64,000 nucleotides of DNA from Synechococcales cyanobacterium S06 (GCA_011391125.1 JAABRE010000001.1:1-64000); one strand, 5' to 3'; numbered from the stretch's first letter, positions 39,846 to 50,615 are shown. Program-made: numbers and translations. Notes: generated by a model from the sequence alone, not told the origin.

Positions 39846-41603
39846 TTAATTATCAATTATCCATTCTACCAGACCATTTGCGATCGCCTTCGCCAATTTT
39901 TCCTGTTCATTTCTATTAGTAATCCATTCAAATTCATCGGGATTAATCATAAAACCTAACTCCATTAAAACTGAAGGAGTGGAATGAGGCCGAGTTAAAG
40001 CTAAATTATTCCAAAACACTCCATAAGACGGTCGTTTTAAATTTTCTACTAAATAATTATGCAGAAAAACTGATAAATTGTGTGCTTGAGGATTAAACCA
40101 AAACATTCCCATTCCCTTAGTATTGACGGCATCCCCATTATCAGGTAAAGCATTATAATGGACGGAAAGAGCAAGGGTAGGTTTCAGTGTATTAATCATT
40201 TCCACCCTCTCTCCTAAAGAGACATCTTTGTCAATTTCTCTGGTCATAAAAACCTTAATTCCCTTAGTTTCTAACTCCTTTTTTAACAGTAAAGAAACGG
40301 CCAAATTGACCTCTTTTTCGGGATAACCCGACGGACCAACTGACCCTGATTCATTACCACCATGACCGGGATCAATTAAAATAGAAATACCCTGAAAATT
40401 ATTATTATTGCTTAATTTGGGTGGATGACGGAGGGCTAAAATTAAACTTGTACCCTCATATCTTAAATCATATCCCCACAATTGTTCCGATTTTAATAAA
40501 AAAGTATATTCAATTACATTGTCCTCTTTTTGTTCCCAATCTAAACGCTTAATTATAGGGTCATCATCTAACTTAATCGTATCAGTTTGAGCCGTGGTAT
40601 TATATAACCTTAAAGTTAAACTTTTTTCCCCCTGATTAATAGTAACTGGAACAGGTATTTCCAAGGGAAAAATAATCTCAGTTTCATTATTAATTTTGCG
40701 AGAAGTCACACTTCTAATAATAGATTGAGGAGGATTATTTAACGGAATAAATTTGGTTTCTTCAAGTTTAATCCACCCTCCATAATCTAATCTTAACCAA
40801 TCTCCTTCCTTACCTGTTACTGCGGCAATTGTACCTTTCGGCAATGGGGTTAAACGGGAATAATTGGTACTTGGACCAGTACGGGCTACACCTTTATTGC
40901 TAATTACTTCGATAATTTCAGATTTATTCTGATTAATAATGGCTAAACTTCCCTGACTTTCCTGTTTAATAGTCTTACCATTTAAGGTTAAATTATAAAT
41001 TGCTTTACCTAAATTTCCAGCATTATTAAACCGAGTACAACCCGAATAATTAAGCTCATTTTGATTAGTAATTTCCTGATTTTTTCCAGTTAAAATTGCC
41101 GAATTTTCTGGTAAATTTACACTATAAGTATTCGGTAACAAACTAATATTTTGATTCCCAATATTCACGGTAACTTGGGCATTTTTAGAGGCGATCGCCT
41201 GAAAACAAACTAACTCATTCTGTAATCGACTAATATTAGTTACAGGTGTTAAAGAATTAAGATCAAAACCTGCTCCTTGGGGAATATTTGCAGTTACTTG
41301 ATTTCTTGTTACCTTAATAGTAATTACCTGATTATTCTGGGTAACTTTAAAGAAATTGTCGCCTATTTTCAAAGGAAAACTCGGAGCAAAATTTCCCTGT
41401 GGACTTCTATTAATGGGCTGATTATTAATAGAAACTTGGCCAGTTATTGGCGCTGAACCAATAATAAATATTTGCTCGGACGTAGTTTGATGATTATTAG
41501 GAGGATAGGCTATAAATAACTTAGATTGTTGTGCTTGAACTGGTGCAATTACTGTTAGAATACTACTTAAAATCAAGGGAAAATGTAAATAATTTTTGTG
41601 CAT
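39846..41603 (-). CDS. N-acetylmuramoyl-L-alanine amidase (AmiC-like)
   Basis: 585 residues. N-terminal signal peptide (LHFPLILSSILTVIAPVQAQ), then beta-rich AMIN-like and SH3-like modules (about residues 25-300; IEVISNKGVARTGPSTNYSR is a bacterial SH3 start), and a C-terminal Amidase_3 domain (about 400-585): SILIDPGHGGNESGSVG (Zn His), YPEKEVNLAVSL (Zn Glu), TLALSVHYNALPD (Zn His) and PSVLMELGFMINPDEF (catalytic Glu). It cleaves the amide bond between muramic acid and stem peptide in daughter-cell separation or cell-cell channel formation. Zinc-site residues are intact. No operon partner; a PIN toxin-antitoxin pair follows upstream on the same strand. Confidence 0.9.
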   Translation of the reverse strand: MHKNYLHFPLILSSILTVIAPVQAQQSKLFIAYPPNNHQTTSEQIFIIGSAPITGQVSINNQPINRSPQGNFAPSFPLKIGDNFFKVTQNNQVITIKVTRNQVTANIPQGAGFDLNSLTPVTNISRLQNELVCFQAIASKNAQVTVNIGNQNISLLPNTYSVNLPENSAILTGKNQEITNQNELNYSGCTRFNNAGNLGKAIYNLTLNGKTIKQESQGSLAIINQNKSEIIEVISNKGVARTGPSTNYSRLTPLPKGTIAAVTGKEGDWLRLDYGGWIKLEETKFIPLNNPPQSIIRSVTSRKINNETEIIFPLEIPVPVTINQGEKSLTLRLYNTTAQTDTIKLDDDPIIKRLDWEQKEDNVIEYTFLLKSEQLWGYDLRYEGTSLILALRHPPKLSNNNNFQGISILIDPGHGGNESGSVGPSGYPEKEVNLAVSLLLKKELETKGIKVFMTREIDKDVSLGERVEMINTLKPTLALSVHYNALPDNGDAVNTKGMGMFWFNPQAHNLSVFLHNYLVENLKRPSYGVFWNNLALTRPHSTPSVLMELGFMINPDEFEWITNRNEQEKLAKAIANGLVEWIIDN

Positions 41604-41617
41604 AATTTGTGTATTTT

Positions 41618-41947
41618 TTAAATAGATTTCATTTGTTTAATTTTGGCTACTAACTTATTTTTAATTTCTGATGTTAAGTCATCTTCATTAGTAACTATTT
41701 CCCTTTGATTTAAAATAGTTTCAATTTCCTGATCTTCCTTTTCTCCTAACTCTTGAATTAAATTCTGAAAAGATTTTGTTTGATTTTTTATATCTGCTTC
41801 AGAAAGTTTTTTTATTTGATAACTATTATTAATTTCATTGTTTAAAGTATTTAAAATGTATTGATCTAAAGATAAGTTTTCTTGTTTAGCAAGATCAATT
41901 AATTTTTGATGTAATATTTCTGGTAATTTTAAAATTAAATCAGTCAT
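41618..41947 (-). CDS. Putative antitoxin, ribbon-helix-helix-like start
   Basis: 109 residues. The N-terminal 45 residues (LILKLPEILHQKLIDLAKQE, NLSLDQYILNTLNNEI) resemble Arc/HicB-type ribbon-helix-helix antitoxins; the rest is Glu/Lys-rich and probably disordered, ready to bind a toxin. It follows the PIN gene by 9 bp on the same strand, so the order is toxin then antitoxin. Named family uncertain. Confidence 0.65.
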   Translation of the reverse strand: MTDLILKLPEILHQKLIDLAKQENLSLDQYILNTLNNEINNSYQIKKLSEADIKNQTKSFQNLIQELGEKEDQEIETILNQREIVTNEDDLTSEIKNKLVAKIKQMKSI

Positions 41948-41956
41948 AACTTTCTC

Positions 41957-42382
41957 CTAATTATCAGCTAATTTAATCACTAATTCCGTGGGTGTCATTA
42001 CTTTTAAACCTAATACTTTTTTTGCTCTTTGAAAATCACGAATATTAGAAGTAATTACGATGGAATTAGCATTCATTGCACAATCAATAACTAAATCATC
42101 TCCGGGATCTGGTGATGTCGGCCTCCAAGAATAATAAATAATCGTAAAATGAACCTTGGTTAAAAGTTTTGCCAATACTTTTTTCAAATTTAACCAACGT
42201 TCAGGAGAAAGTTTACGGGACAATACATCTACATATTCATAAGCTAAACTATTAGAAACATGAACTTGTATCAATCCCGCTAACCAAGCATCAATAATAA
42301 ATCCTTCTGATCCTTCTTTTTTGGTTAATCCTGTCAAAAGCACATTGGTATCTATGACAACTCGAATTAAATTAGACATCAA
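41957..42382 (-). CDS. PIN-domain toxin (COG1569-type)
   Basis: 141 residues: RVVIDTNVLLTGLTKKEGSE with the first Asp (about residue 11), SLAYEYVDVLSRKL (Glu), DPGDDLVIDCAMNANSIVIT (Asp pair, about residues 98-117) and IRDFQRAKKVLGLKVMTP. The four acidic residues of a Mg2+-dependent PIN RNase are present. The family is usually annotated as putative toxin of a type II toxin-antitoxin system. Starts after an AT-rich gap downstream of the radical SAM gene; the antitoxin gene follows 9 bp later. Confidence 0.85.
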   Translation of the reverse strand: MMSNLIRVVIDTNVLLTGLTKKEGSEGFIIDAWLAGLIQVHVSNSLAYEYVDVLSRKLSPERWLNLKKVLAKLLTKVHFTIIYYSWRPTSPDPGDDLVIDCAMNANSIVITSNIRDFQRAKKVLGLKVMTPTELVIKLADN

Positions 42383-42436
42383 AAAATTATAGCATCATTT
42401 AGTTACCTTAAAATTTTAATCCCTTTCTCGTTTTTT

Positions 42437-43234
42437 CTAACGATAAGTAACAGGAATTGCGGTCATTTCTTGGATTTTTTGAGCCATATTTCTTAAGACA
42501 TCTGAGCTAACACATTTTAACACTTTAACGGGATAATCCCTTATACTGGTTGGTGAATGATTGCCCCTCGCGTCCAATTCATGTTTTAAAGGTTTAGGCC
42601 GACTGGGTGTATTTAATTGTATTTCATCAGGTTGAATAGCTTTAATAATCTCGATATATTCCCGAATATGTTCTTCATTCCAAGGGACTAAAATCATGGT
42701 TTGAATACTTATTTTACCGTGATATTCCTGTCTGAACTTAATACTATTGTCCCGAATTTCTGTGGCCGATATTTCTCTAACTGGTCGATTAACTTTCCTA
42801 ATTTTTTCCCCATTAATACCATCTAATTTAATTGATACTTGATCCGCTAATTTTAGCTCTTTTCTTACTTGGGTATCCCCTAAAGTTGTCCCATTTGTTA
42901 ATACTAAAGTAGGAGTTTTAGTAATTAGTTTAAGATAGGCCAATATTTCCCCTAAATTTAAGGCTAAAGTCGGTTCACCACTGCCACTAAATGTAATAAT
43001 ATCCGTATCATTAAATGGTCGATAACTGTTTAAATCTTGAAGAATTTTTGCGGTTTCTAAATAAATTTTTCTCTCTTCGGTTTTATGTTCAATTTCACCC
43101 AATTGACAATAAACGCAATTAAAAGAACAGGTGGAAACCTCACCGATTAAATCAATTCCCAGGGAGCGACCATAACGCCAAGAATCCACTGGACCATAAA
43201 CTGAATTAAATTTTTCTGTGATTAAAGTTGACAT
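42437..43234 (-). CDS. Radical SAM protein
   Basis: 265 residues from the ATG at 43234, chosen because GGAGG lies 7 bp upstream; an earlier in-frame ATG adds five residues. The Fe-S motif C-x3-C-x2-C is CSFNCVYC (about residues 36-43), followed by IITFSGSGEPTLAL (GGE-type SAM site), LVLTNGTTLGD, and a C-terminal IQLNTPSRPKPLKHEL. The group (COG0731-like) has unclear chemistry; some members modify tRNA, others peptides. No precursor peptide gene or partner is visible nearby. Upstream is divergent from the protease-TPR gene. Confidence 0.85.
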   Translation of the reverse strand: MSTLITEKFNSVYGPVDSWRYGRSLGIDLIGEVSTCSFNCVYCQLGEIEHKTEERKIYLETAKILQDLNSYRPFNDTDIITFSGSGEPTLALNLGEILAYLKLITKTPTLVLTNGTTLGDTQVRKELKLADQVSIKLDGINGEKIRKVNRPVREISATEIRDNSIKFRQEYHGKISIQTMILVPWNEEHIREYIEIIKAIQPDEIQLNTPSRPKPLKHELDARGNHSPTSIRDYPVKVLKCVSSDVLRNMAQKIQEMTAIPVTYR

Positions 43235-43469
43235 TCTTGTTACCTCCAAGGCATAATCAAATATGTCCTTATCTATTGTAAATCTAATTATTGTTTTTGA
43301 ACAATTTTGTTATTAATTTTTAATAATTATCAAGATTACTCATTGAGTAAAAATGTTATAGTTAATAATAATTAATAGGTAAAGTTTTAAGAATTTGTTG
43401 GCAAGTTTAAACACCGCTTCTGGTAATTATATCTAAAATAAAAAGATAAGACTATCTAAAATTAAAACC

Positions 43470-44801
43470 ATGAAATATGATAAAATCCCCACAATAATAG
43501 GGGGAATAATTACTACGATTATTGTACAAACAAAGATAAGTTATGCTCAATTACCCAAGGACAAAATAGGAGAAATAGCTGAAAAAATTACTGTTTTAAT
43601 CCAAGGTCCGGGTAGTCCTGGTTCGGGAATTATAATTAATAAAAATGGCAATACCTACACCGTTTTAACCGCTGGTCATGTCGTCAATTTCATTAATGAG
43701 GGGGAAGAAGCAGACGTGACGACCTTTGATAATGAAATTTACAGCATTAATACTAAAAACATCAAAACTTTCCAAGACAATTTAGGTAAAACCATTGATT
43801 TAGCTACCATGGAATTTACGAGCGACAAAAATTATACCCTCGCTAATTTGGGAGATTCTTCTCTACTAAAACGCGGAACTAGTGTTTATGTGGCTGGTTT
43901 TCCCATTGCAACTTCCGCCATTACCAGCTCGTTATTGACCTTTACATCAGGCGATCTCACGGCAGTTGCAAGTAAACCACTAGCTGACGGTTACGGCCTT
44001 GTTTATAGTAATAATACTTTACCTGGTATGAGTGGCGGTCCGGTCTTAAATGATCAAGGTGAATTAATTGGTGTTCATGGCAAAGCTGATGCTGAAAATA
44101 CAAAAGCAACCGATGATCCTACCATCAGAGTCAAAACCGGTTTTAATTTGGCTATTCCCCTTAATGTATACCTTGATTTAAGTCAACCAAGTGTTTCTAC
44201 TTCTGCTGCTCCTTATCACTTTTCCACCGCGGATGACTATTTTCTCAGGGGTAGTGAAAAATACAACAATGGCGATTATCTAGGTGCGATCACTGATTAT
44301 AACATGGCTTTAATGATTAATCCTGATTATGCTTATGCCTACAATAATCGCGGCACTATTTTTGACACATTAGGAGAGCAGGAACAAGCACTAGCTGATT
44401 ATAACAACGCTTTGAGACTTAATCCCAATGATGAGCGCGCCTACTACAACAGGGGAACAATTTACCTTGAAATAGGAAACTATGATCAAGCACTAGCTGA
44501 TTATAACAATGCTTTGAGACTAAACCCTGAGCATATTTCAGCTTACAACAATCGTGGTTTAGCCTACTATGATTTAGGATATTATGATCAAGCGATCAAA
44601 GATTATGATTTCGCTTTAGCACTAAACCCCAATGATCCTGATGTTTACAACAATCGTGGTTTAGCCTACTATGATTTAGGGAATTATGAGCAAGCAAGCC
44701 GGGACTTGCAACAATCCGCCAACTTGTTTCAACAACAAGGGAGACAAAATGACTATCAAAGAGTAATAAATATACTCAATAAAATCCCAATTACTAATTA
44801 A
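43470..44801 (+). CDS. Exported trypsin-like serine protease with C-terminal TPR repeats
   Basis: 443 residues. N-terminal signal peptide (IIGGIITTIIVQTKISYAQL). The protease domain (about 30-235) has His in YTVLTAGHVVNF, Asp in KTIDLATMEF and Ser in LPGMSGGPVLNDQG, the full catalytic triad. Four tetratricopeptide repeats follow (about 265-425; ALMINPDYAYAYNNRGTIFD, ALRLNPNDERAYYNRGTIYL). It would work in the periplasm or lumen, with the TPRs recruiting partners or substrates. Three of the four repeats are nearly identical at DNA level (GCACTAGCTGATTATAACAA), which favours recombination. The HAD phosphatase gene starts 7 bp after the stop. Confidence 0.88.
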   Translation: MKYDKIPTIIGGIITTIIVQTKISYAQLPKDKIGEIAEKITVLIQGPGSPGSGIIINKNGNTYTVLTAGHVVNFINEGEEADVTTFDNEIYSINTKNIKTFQDNLGKTIDLATMEFTSDKNYTLANLGDSSLLKRGTSVYVAGFPIATSAITSSLLTFTSGDLTAVASKPLADGYGLVYSNNTLPGMSGGPVLNDQGELIGVHGKADAENTKATDDPTIRVKTGFNLAIPLNVYLDLSQPSVSTSAAPYHFSTADDYFLRGSEKYNNGDYLGAITDYNMALMINPDYAYAYNNRGTIFDTLGEQEQALADYNNALRLNPNDERAYYNRGTIYLEIGNYDQALADYNNALRLNPEHISAYNNRGLAYYDLGYYDQAIKDYDFALALNPNDPDVYNNRGLAYYDLGNYEQASRDLQQSANLFQQQGRQNDYQRVINILNKIPITN

Positions 44802-44808
44802 TTAATCT

Positions 44809-45561
44809 ATGTCTTTTGATACTAAATTGTTTAAAAATGTCCGTTTAATTGCCACAGATTTTGATGGTACACTGACTAAAGATGGGAAAATTACTGCTAA
44901 TTTACTAACAACTTTAAGCAAATTAACTGACAGTAATATTTCGGTTTTAATCGTAACAGGAAGGTCAGCAGGTTGGGTAAATTCTTTGATTAATTATTTG
45001 CCAGTTCAAGGGGCGATCGCCGAAAATGGAGGCATTTTTTACCCGAATCCTGACACTTTTGACTTGATTAATCCTTTGGAGAATATTAAGGTTCATCGGG
45101 AAAAATTACGGTCAACCTTCTCCTTTTTACAGACAAAATTTCCCCAAATAAAAGAATCATCAGATAACATTTTTCGCTTAACAGATTGGACATTTGATGT
45201 TAGAGGCTTAAAAGACCATGACTTAAGAAAAATGGCACAATTATGTTTAGAAAAAAATTGGAGTTTCACCTATAGTACAGTTCAATGTCATATTAAACCA
45301 TTAAAACAGGACAAAGCAAATGGTTTATTAACGGTATTAAAGCAATATTTTCCCGAAATTGCACCCCAAGAAATCGTGACAATTGGTGATAGTCCCAATG
45401 ACGAAACTTTATTTAATCAAGAGATATTTCCCTTATCTGTTGGTGTCGCCAATCTGAAAGATTATCTTAATGTGTTACAATATTCACCAGCTTATTTGAC
45501 TAACTTGCCAGAAAATTTAGGTTTTTGTGAGTTAGTGGAACTAATTTTAAGCTACAATTAA
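44809..45561 (+). CDS. HAD-superfamily (Cof-type) phosphatase
   Basis: 250 residues. HAD motif [11 protein letters not shown] (nucleophile Asp about residue 18), motif [13 protein letters not shown], Lys motif near [14 protein letters not shown], and motif [17 protein letters not shown]. The insertion between motifs II and III is a C2 cap of the Cof/sucrose-phosphatase subgroup; substrates of such proteins are sugar phosphates. It lies 7 bp after the protease-TPR gene and 28 bp before ndhS, so the three may form one transcript. Confidence 0.87.
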   Translation: MSFDTKLFKNVRLIATDFDGTLTKDGKITANLLTTLSKLTDSNISVLIVTGRSAGWVNSLINYLPVQGAIAENGGIFYPNPDTFDLINPLENIKVHREKLRSTFSFLQTKFPQIKESSDNIFRLTDWTFDVRGLKDHDLRKMAQLCLEKNWSFTYSTVQCHIKPLKQDKANGLLTVLKQYFPEIAPQEIVTIGDSPNDETLFNQEIFPLSVGVANLKDYLNVLQYSPAYLTNLPENLGFCELVELILSYN

Positions 45562-45589
45562 AGACAAATTTATTAAAAGTGAGAATACC

Positions 45590-45778
45590 ATGATTTTACC
45601 CGGAGCAATTGTTAAAGTAACGAACACTGAGGATATTTATTACTCCTTTCAAGGAATCGTTCAAAAAATAAGTGATGGCAAAGTCGCTGTATTATTCGAG
45701 GGCGGAAATTGGGATAAATTAATTACCTTCAAAATGTCAGAATTAGAAGAAATTAAATTAAAAATAGCGAAAAAATAA
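45590..45778 (+). CDS. ndhS: NDH-1 subunit NdhS (DUF3252)
   Basis: 62 residues matching the small SH3-like ferredoxin-binding subunit of the cyanobacterial and plastid NDH-1 complex: [20 protein letters not shown], then [20 protein letters not shown], and [14 protein letters not shown]. In NDH-1, NdhS sits at the ferredoxin-docking site and raises cyclic electron flow. Length is similar to Synechocystis Ssl0352 (about 69 residues). Its distance from other ndh genes is normal. I rely on recalled family sequence, so some risk of misnaming remains. Confidence 0.78.
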   Translation: MILPGAIVKVTNTEDIYYSFQGIVQKISDGKVAVLFEGGNWDKLITFKMSELEEIKLKIAKK

Positions 45779-45800
45779 TAACAGAATAAAACTGATAAAG

Positions 45801-45990
45801 TGTCATTTCAGTTATCAGTTAACAGTTATCAGTTAACAGTTATCAGTTATCAGTTATCAGTTAACAGTTATCAGTTAACAATTGATAACTGAGGGAAGGG
45901 GAGGACACCTGAAACCTTTTTTTCTGGTTAACTATCAACTATCAACTATCAACTATCAACTATCAACTATCAACTATCAACTATCAACTG
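45801..45990. repeat. Dispersed repeat: CAGTTATCAGTTAA and AACTATC tandem tracts
   Basis: GTCATTTCAGTTATCAG start, about ten 7-nt TTAACAG/TTATCAG units (45807-45890), GAGGGAAGGGGAGG, then ten AACTATC units (about 45929-45990). Same composite order as 2668-2800. It fills the entire gap between ndhS and the HAS-barrel gene. Confidence 0.75.
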
Positions 45991-45994
45991 ATTT

Positions 45995-46666
45995 ATGCGT
46001 TCTCCTTTACCACAATTTACCACAGAAAATGGTCGTCATCCCGACCATTTTTCAGAAGTAATTCAAACATCTACTTCCGAATTTTTAGCTCAATGTTTAG
46101 AACCAGAAAATTTATCTTTTCCGATTATGCCACCTTTTGGTAGTTGGGTTAAAGCTGCGGATTCTGTGGCTGGAAATACAATTTTCGCCATCGTAACCTA
46201 TGTTACCACATCGCCCATCGATTCAGTACATCGAGCTACCGCTTTAGGTCTATCTTTAGAGGAATTAAAGGAACAACAACCGCAAATATTTTCCATGTTA
46301 AAAACGGAATTTTCAGCCACCATTGTCGGTTTTGAAACACCAATAAATTCCTTAAATGGTAATAGTAATACCCTCGGTAAAGTATATCAATATTTACCTC
46401 CTCGGCCTCCTCAAATTCATGAATCAGTTTATTTTTGTACCCCAGAAGAAATTGTCCATTTTACGAATAAAGTGGATTTTTTGAGAACATTATTACAGGT
46501 AAAAAATGCACCCATTGAGTCATTAATTGCTGCAACTATTCGCGAAACTTATCGTCACAGAAATGCAGAAAGACAATGGTTAGTTAATGTGGGGAAAAAT
46601 TTAACAATTTTATTTCAAGATAATTATGATTGTTTAAAACATATTTTAAACCAAATTCACTATTAA
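45995..46666 (+). CDS. HAS-barrel domain-like protein
   Basis: 223 residues, soluble. N-terminal region FGSWVKAADSVAGNTIFAIV followed by TTSPIDSVHRATALGLSLEE resembles the HAS-barrel found at the start of HerA/ATP synthase-like proteins, with a later beta segment TIVGFETPINSLNG and a helical C-terminus (IESLIAATIRETYRHRNAER). No ATPase is attached or nearby. Cyanobacterial homologs exist with no known function. Its promoter must lie inside the AACTATC repeat tract that runs up to the start codon. Confidence 0.55.
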   Translation: MRSPLPQFTTENGRHPDHFSEVIQTSTSEFLAQCLEPENLSFPIMPPFGSWVKAADSVAGNTIFAIVTYVTTSPIDSVHRATALGLSLEELKEQQPQIFSMLKTEFSATIVGFETPINSLNGNSNTLGKVYQYLPPRPPQIHESVYFCTPEEIVHFTNKVDFLRTLLQVKNAPIESLIAATIRETYRHRNAERQWLVNVGKNLTILFQDNYDCLKHILNQIHY

Positions 46667-46686
46667 TAGTTGATAGTTGTCAATTA

Positions 46687-47127
46687 TTAAAGTTCCTTTA
46701 ATTTAATTTCTAATTTTTCTTGTTCTCTTTTCAAACTTTTTTCTAATTCCTGTAATTCTTCGCGACGAGTTTCTAATTCCAAGTTACGACGGGTTAAATC
46801 CTGACTTTCTTGAGCTATTTCTTGCCTCCATTTTTCTATTTTTGCTTCTTCTTCGAGAACAAATTCAGGATTTATCGACAAATTAGTTAGATATTTGTGC
46901 ATTAAATTTAATACCCAATTAGTCGCATTTTCAATATTAACAATTGTCCCGTTATCCGTGTATTCAAGTAACACTAAAACTCCGACGGTAAACTCTTTTA
47001 AGTCTAAGGGTATATATTCAGGATCAATCATTTGCCAAATTTGATGATCACTTTCCTGATAAGCTAATAATTCTAATTCTAACTTACCAGAAACTAGATT
47101 TTTTTTGACTTGAGCTAAATATAACAT
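46687..47127 (-). CDS. Coiled-coil protein of unknown function
   Basis: 146 residues. The first 90 form a small beta-rich domain (LYLAQVKKNLVSGKLELELL, YTDNGTIVNIENATNWVLNL), the last 50 a charged coiled coil (DLTRRNLELETRREELQELE). No membrane segment. The gene follows valS by 70 bp on the same strand, separated by repeats. No family recognised; a scaffolding or oligomeric role is inference from the coil. Confidence 0.65.
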   Translation of the reverse strand: MLYLAQVKKNLVSGKLELELLAYQESDHQIWQMIDPEYIPLDLKEFTVGVLVLLEYTDNGTIVNIENATNWVLNLMHKYLTNLSINPEFVLEEEAKIEKWRQEIAQESQDLTRRNLELETRREELQELEKSLKREQEKLEIKLKEL

Positions 47128-47197
47128 TAGTTAATAGTTAATAATTAATAGTTGACAGTTGACAGCTAACTATTAACTGATAACTGTCAACCATCAC

Positions 47198-50100
47198 TTA
47201 TTGTAAACGTTCGAGACGTTCGCGGAGAATTTCAGCTTGTTTTTCTGCTTCAGCTAAGGCCTCTTTGGCTTTTTGTACGACATCTGCCGCAGCTTTATTC
47301 ACAAAATTTGGGTTGTTTAAACGGCCATTCACCGACTGAATTTCCTTGTCAATTTTACCCAAATTTTTCTCTAGTTTAGCACGTAAAGCCTCAATATCCA
47401 CCACACCTGTTAAGGGAATCAAGGCTTGAATTGTTCCAGCAACGCCAGCAATAACTTTACCGGGATCTTCGGTTAAACTTGGTACAATAATTAAGTCGGA
47501 AACTTTAGCTAAATCTTGGATATATTTAACACCAGATTGTAAAATTTCCCTTTCGATCGCACTATCTGATTGTAAAATGACCGATACTTTTACACCTGGT
47601 TTAATATCAGCTTCCGCGCGCAAATTCCTAATTGTTCTAATAATATTAATTAGTAACTCAAAATGGCTTTCTAAATCAGGATTAATTAGGGTTTTTATGC
47701 CTTGTTCTTTTGCCGCAATTTCTGATTTTAATTCCTTTTCCAAAGATGGTAAAACTGAATTTACTTCATCAAAAGTTAAGGTTTTTTCTCGTTTAAATTG
47801 TTTAGTAAAATCGCCAATTTCTTCTAATAAAACTTTGCGTTGATCTGACCAGATAATATTACGATAGATGAACCAAAGGCTATAAAATAAACCAATTAAT
47901 TGGAAAGTAGGACTCACCAAAGGAAGACTGTGTAATGCTCCTAAAACAGTGGTTAATATTTTAAAAGCGATAACCACACCAATTAAACTTACACCTACTG
48001 TAAATCCTTGACCATATTTTTGGAAAAAATAGTTAAATTGCTCCGGTAATTCTGCAAATATGGCAACAATTTGTTTCCAAAGCGATAACTTTTCTGGTTC
48101 ACGATTTTGATACATGGCCTCCAGAAAATCTAACTCAATTTCGTCCTCTTTTTCTGATTCATTGTCGTCAGAAAGCACAATTAACTCATCTACTTCTGGA
48201 TAAGATTGTTTACCTAATACTCCGTCAGAATTTTGGGTTAAAGTATGCCAAATTTCTTCCGTAATATGTGGCATAAATGGATGTAATAAAGTTAGGATTC
48301 CCTCCAAAACATAGGCTAAGGTTTTTTGTGCAATTAAACGAGATGATTTATTTTCCTTGTCATATAATCTGGTTTTAACTAACTCAATATACCAGTCACA
48401 AAAATCCCCCCAAATAAACTCGTAAAGTCCTTTGGCAGCTTCACCAATTTCGTATTTGTCTAAATTATCTCTTGTTTGTTTAACAACTTGGTTAAAACGC
48501 GAAAGAATCCATTTATCGGCTAATTCTAACTTGTTTAAGTTCGGTTTCCCTAACTGTTGCGGTGTTTTTCCTTCCAAATTCATTAACACAAATCGAGAAG
48601 CATTCCATAGTTTATTGGCAAAATTACGGGAAGCTTCCACTGATTGGGACTCCTGTTTTTGGCGATCGTATTGTAAACTAATATCTTGGCCTGCTCCTGC
48701 AACCTCCTTAATCAGAGTAAAACGTAAAGCATCTGTACCGTATTTATCACATAATAATAAGGGATCAATGCCATTTCCGGCTGATTTCGACATTTTCTTG
48801 CCATTTTCATCCCTGACCAAACCATGAATATAAACATCTTTGAAAGGCATTTTTTCCGTAAAATGACCTGACATCATCGTCATCCTGGCCACCCAGAAGA
48901 AAATAATATCAAACCCCGTCACCATGGTGGTATTCGGGAAGTAAGTTTCAAAATCCGCCGTTTTTTCTGGCCAACCCAAGGTCGAAAAAGGCCATAAACC
49001 CGAAGAAAACCAAGTATCTAAAACGTCAGGGTCCTGCTCTAGTTGACAGTCTGCGCCATGTTTTCCTTGAGCTTGGGCGATCGCCTCCGCCTCATTATGA
49101 GCGATAATAAAAGGAGTATGGTCCGTAATTGCGCCGTTGGTTTCGCTGACCACATACCAAGCCGGAATTTGATGACCCCACCATAATTGACGAGAAACAC
49201 ACCAGTCGGTTAATTTTACTAACCAATCACGATAAACTTTTCGCCAACGTTCAGGGACAAAATAGGGAGACTCATTTTGATCCAATTCCGTCAAAGCATT
49301 TTGTGCTAAAGGTTCAATTTTGACAAACCATTGGGTTGAAAGTAACGGTTCTACAGGAACTTTACCACGATCGCTGTAGGGAACAGTATGGCGATAATCC
49401 TCAATTTTCACCAAAACGCCGTCATCTTCTAACCGTTGTAGCAGATTTTTCCGCGCTTGAAAACGGTCTTGACCAGCAAAAGGACCAGCATTTTCATTCA
49501 AACTACCGTCCTTATTCATAATATTAATGAACGGTAAATCGTGACGTTTACCCATTTGAAAGTCGTTGGGGTCATGGGCCGGTGTAACTTTTACGCAACC
49601 AGTGCCAAATTCAATTTCGACTAATTCATCGCCAATAATGGGAATTTCACGGTTTAAAATCGGCAATGTGACGGTTTTGCCGATTAAATCCCTATACCGT
49701 GGATCATTGGGGTTGACTGCCACAGCCGTATCCCCCAACATGGTTTCTGGTCTCGTGGTGGCCACTTCAACATAACCGCTGCCGTCAGTTAAAGGATAAC
49801 GTAAATGCCACAATTTGCCCTCTATTTCCTTATTTTCGACTTCCAAGTCAGAAACTGCGGATTGCGACTGTGGACACCAATTTACCAGGTAATTACCGCG
49901 ATAAATTAACCCTTGTTGGTATAGCTGAATAAAGGCGGTTTTTACCGAATTAGAAACGGTTTGATCTAAAGTAAATTTTTCCCTCGACCAGTCGGCAGAT
50001 AAACCAAGTCGTTTCAATTGATTAACAATTGTTTCACCTGATTCTTTTTTCCACTCCCATGCTCGTGCTAAAAACTGCTCTCTACCTAAATCATAGCGAG

Positions 50101-50419
50101 TTTTGCCTTCTGCTTTTAGTTGCTTTTCAATAATGGTTTGTACAGCAATACTGGCGTGATCGGTGCCGGGTAAACAGAGGGTGTTATCGCCAATCAGACG
50201 ATGATAACGCACAATGGTATCAATTAAAGCCGTATTAAAAGCGTGCCCCATGTGGAGACTTCCGGTGACATTCGGGGGAGGGATGACGATGCAGAAAGGC
50301 TTGCCTGTATGTTCAGTGTCCCCTTGGAATACTTGATTTTCCACCCAGAATTGTTGCCATTTTGACTCAGTAATCTTAGGATCGTATTGGGTTGAAAGAT
50401 TCGATATAGTTGTAGTCAT
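47198..50419 (-). CDS. valS: Valyl-tRNA synthetase with inserted CAAD membrane domain
   Basis: Charges tRNA-Val. 1073 residues, about 130-180 longer than most ValRS. Class I motifs: HMGH in [16 protein letters not shown] (about residue 60) and KMSKS in [14 protein letters not shown] (about 543). Editing domain between. The anticodon-binding domain is interrupted by an extra block (about residues 750-895): acidic [14 protein letters not shown], then two hydrophobic helices ([20 protein letters not shown] and [20 protein letters not shown]) with flanking charged helices, matching the CAAD domain found in some cyanobacterial aminoacyl-tRNA synthetases, which anchors them to thylakoids. The C-terminal coiled coil ([20 protein letters not shown]) is normal ValRS. 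Confidence 0.96.
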   Translation of the reverse strand: MTTTISNLSTQYDPKITESKWQQFWVENQVFQGDTEHTGKPFCIVIPPPNVTGSLHMGHAFNTALIDTIVRYHRLIGDNTLCLPGTDHASIAVQTIIEKQLKAEGKTRYDLGREQFLARAWEWKKESGETIVNQLKRLGLSADWSREKFTLDQTVSNSVKTAFIQLYQQGLIYRGNYLVNWCPQSQSAVSDLEVENKEIEGKLWHLRYPLTDGSGYVEVATTRPETMLGDTAVAVNPNDPRYRDLIGKTVTLPILNREIPIIGDELVEIEFGTGCVKVTPAHDPNDFQMGKRHDLPFINIMNKDGSLNENAGPFAGQDRFQARKNLLQRLEDDGVLVKIEDYRHTVPYSDRGKVPVEPLLSTQWFVKIEPLAQNALTELDQNESPYFVPERWRKVYRDWLVKLTDWCVSRQLWWGHQIPAWYVVSETNGAITDHTPFIIAHNEAEAIAQAQGKHGADCQLEQDPDVLDTWFSSGLWPFSTLGWPEKTADFETYFPNTTMVTGFDIIFFWVARMTMMSGHFTEKMPFKDVYIHGLVRDENGKKMSKSAGNGIDPLLLCDKYGTDALRFTLIKEVAGAGQDISLQYDRQKQESQSVEASRNFANKLWNASRFVLMNLEGKTPQQLGKPNLNKLELADKWILSRFNQVVKQTRDNLDKYEIGEAAKGLYEFIWGDFCDWYIELVKTRLYDKENKSSRLIAQKTLAYVLEGILTLLHPFMPHITEEIWHTLTQNSDGVLGKQSYPEVDELIVLSDDNESEKEDEIELDFLEAMYQNREPEKLSLWKQIVAIFAELPEQFNYFFQKYGQGFTVGVSLIGVVIAFKILTTVLGALHSLPLVSPTFQLIGLFYSLWFIYRNIIWSDQRKVLLEEIGDFTKQFKREKTLTFDEVNSVLPSLEKELKSEIAAKEQGIKTLINPDLESHFELLINIIRTIRNLRAEADIKPGVKVSVILQSDSAIEREILQSGVKYIQDLAKVSDLIIVPSLTEDPGKVIAGVAGTIQALIPLTGVVDIEALRAKLEKNLGKIDKEIQSVNGRLNNPNFVNKAAADVVQKAKEALAEAEKQAEILRERLERLQ

Positions 50420-50556
50420 ATCCGTTAGTAGTTAGCAGTTTTAATACACATTAAAAATTTACACTGATTAAATTTTGCCATAGTGTAACGGTTTATGAGC
50501 AAATTTTTTTCTCTAAGATGAAGATAAATAGCAACAACAAACCTTCGTAGTAAATT

Positions 50557-50615
50557 GTAGGGTGTGTCACATAGATAACTTATGGTAATTATTATAGGGT
50601 TAAAATGTGACGCAC
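50557..50615. repeat. Hairpin repeat, GTAGGGTGCGTCACA family (partial)
   Basis: GTAGGGTGTGTCACA (50557-50571) pairs with TGTGACGCAC (50606-50615); the outer CCCTAC of the right arm is lost. It lies in the 283-bp gap between valS and the DUF29 gene. Confidence 0.7.
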
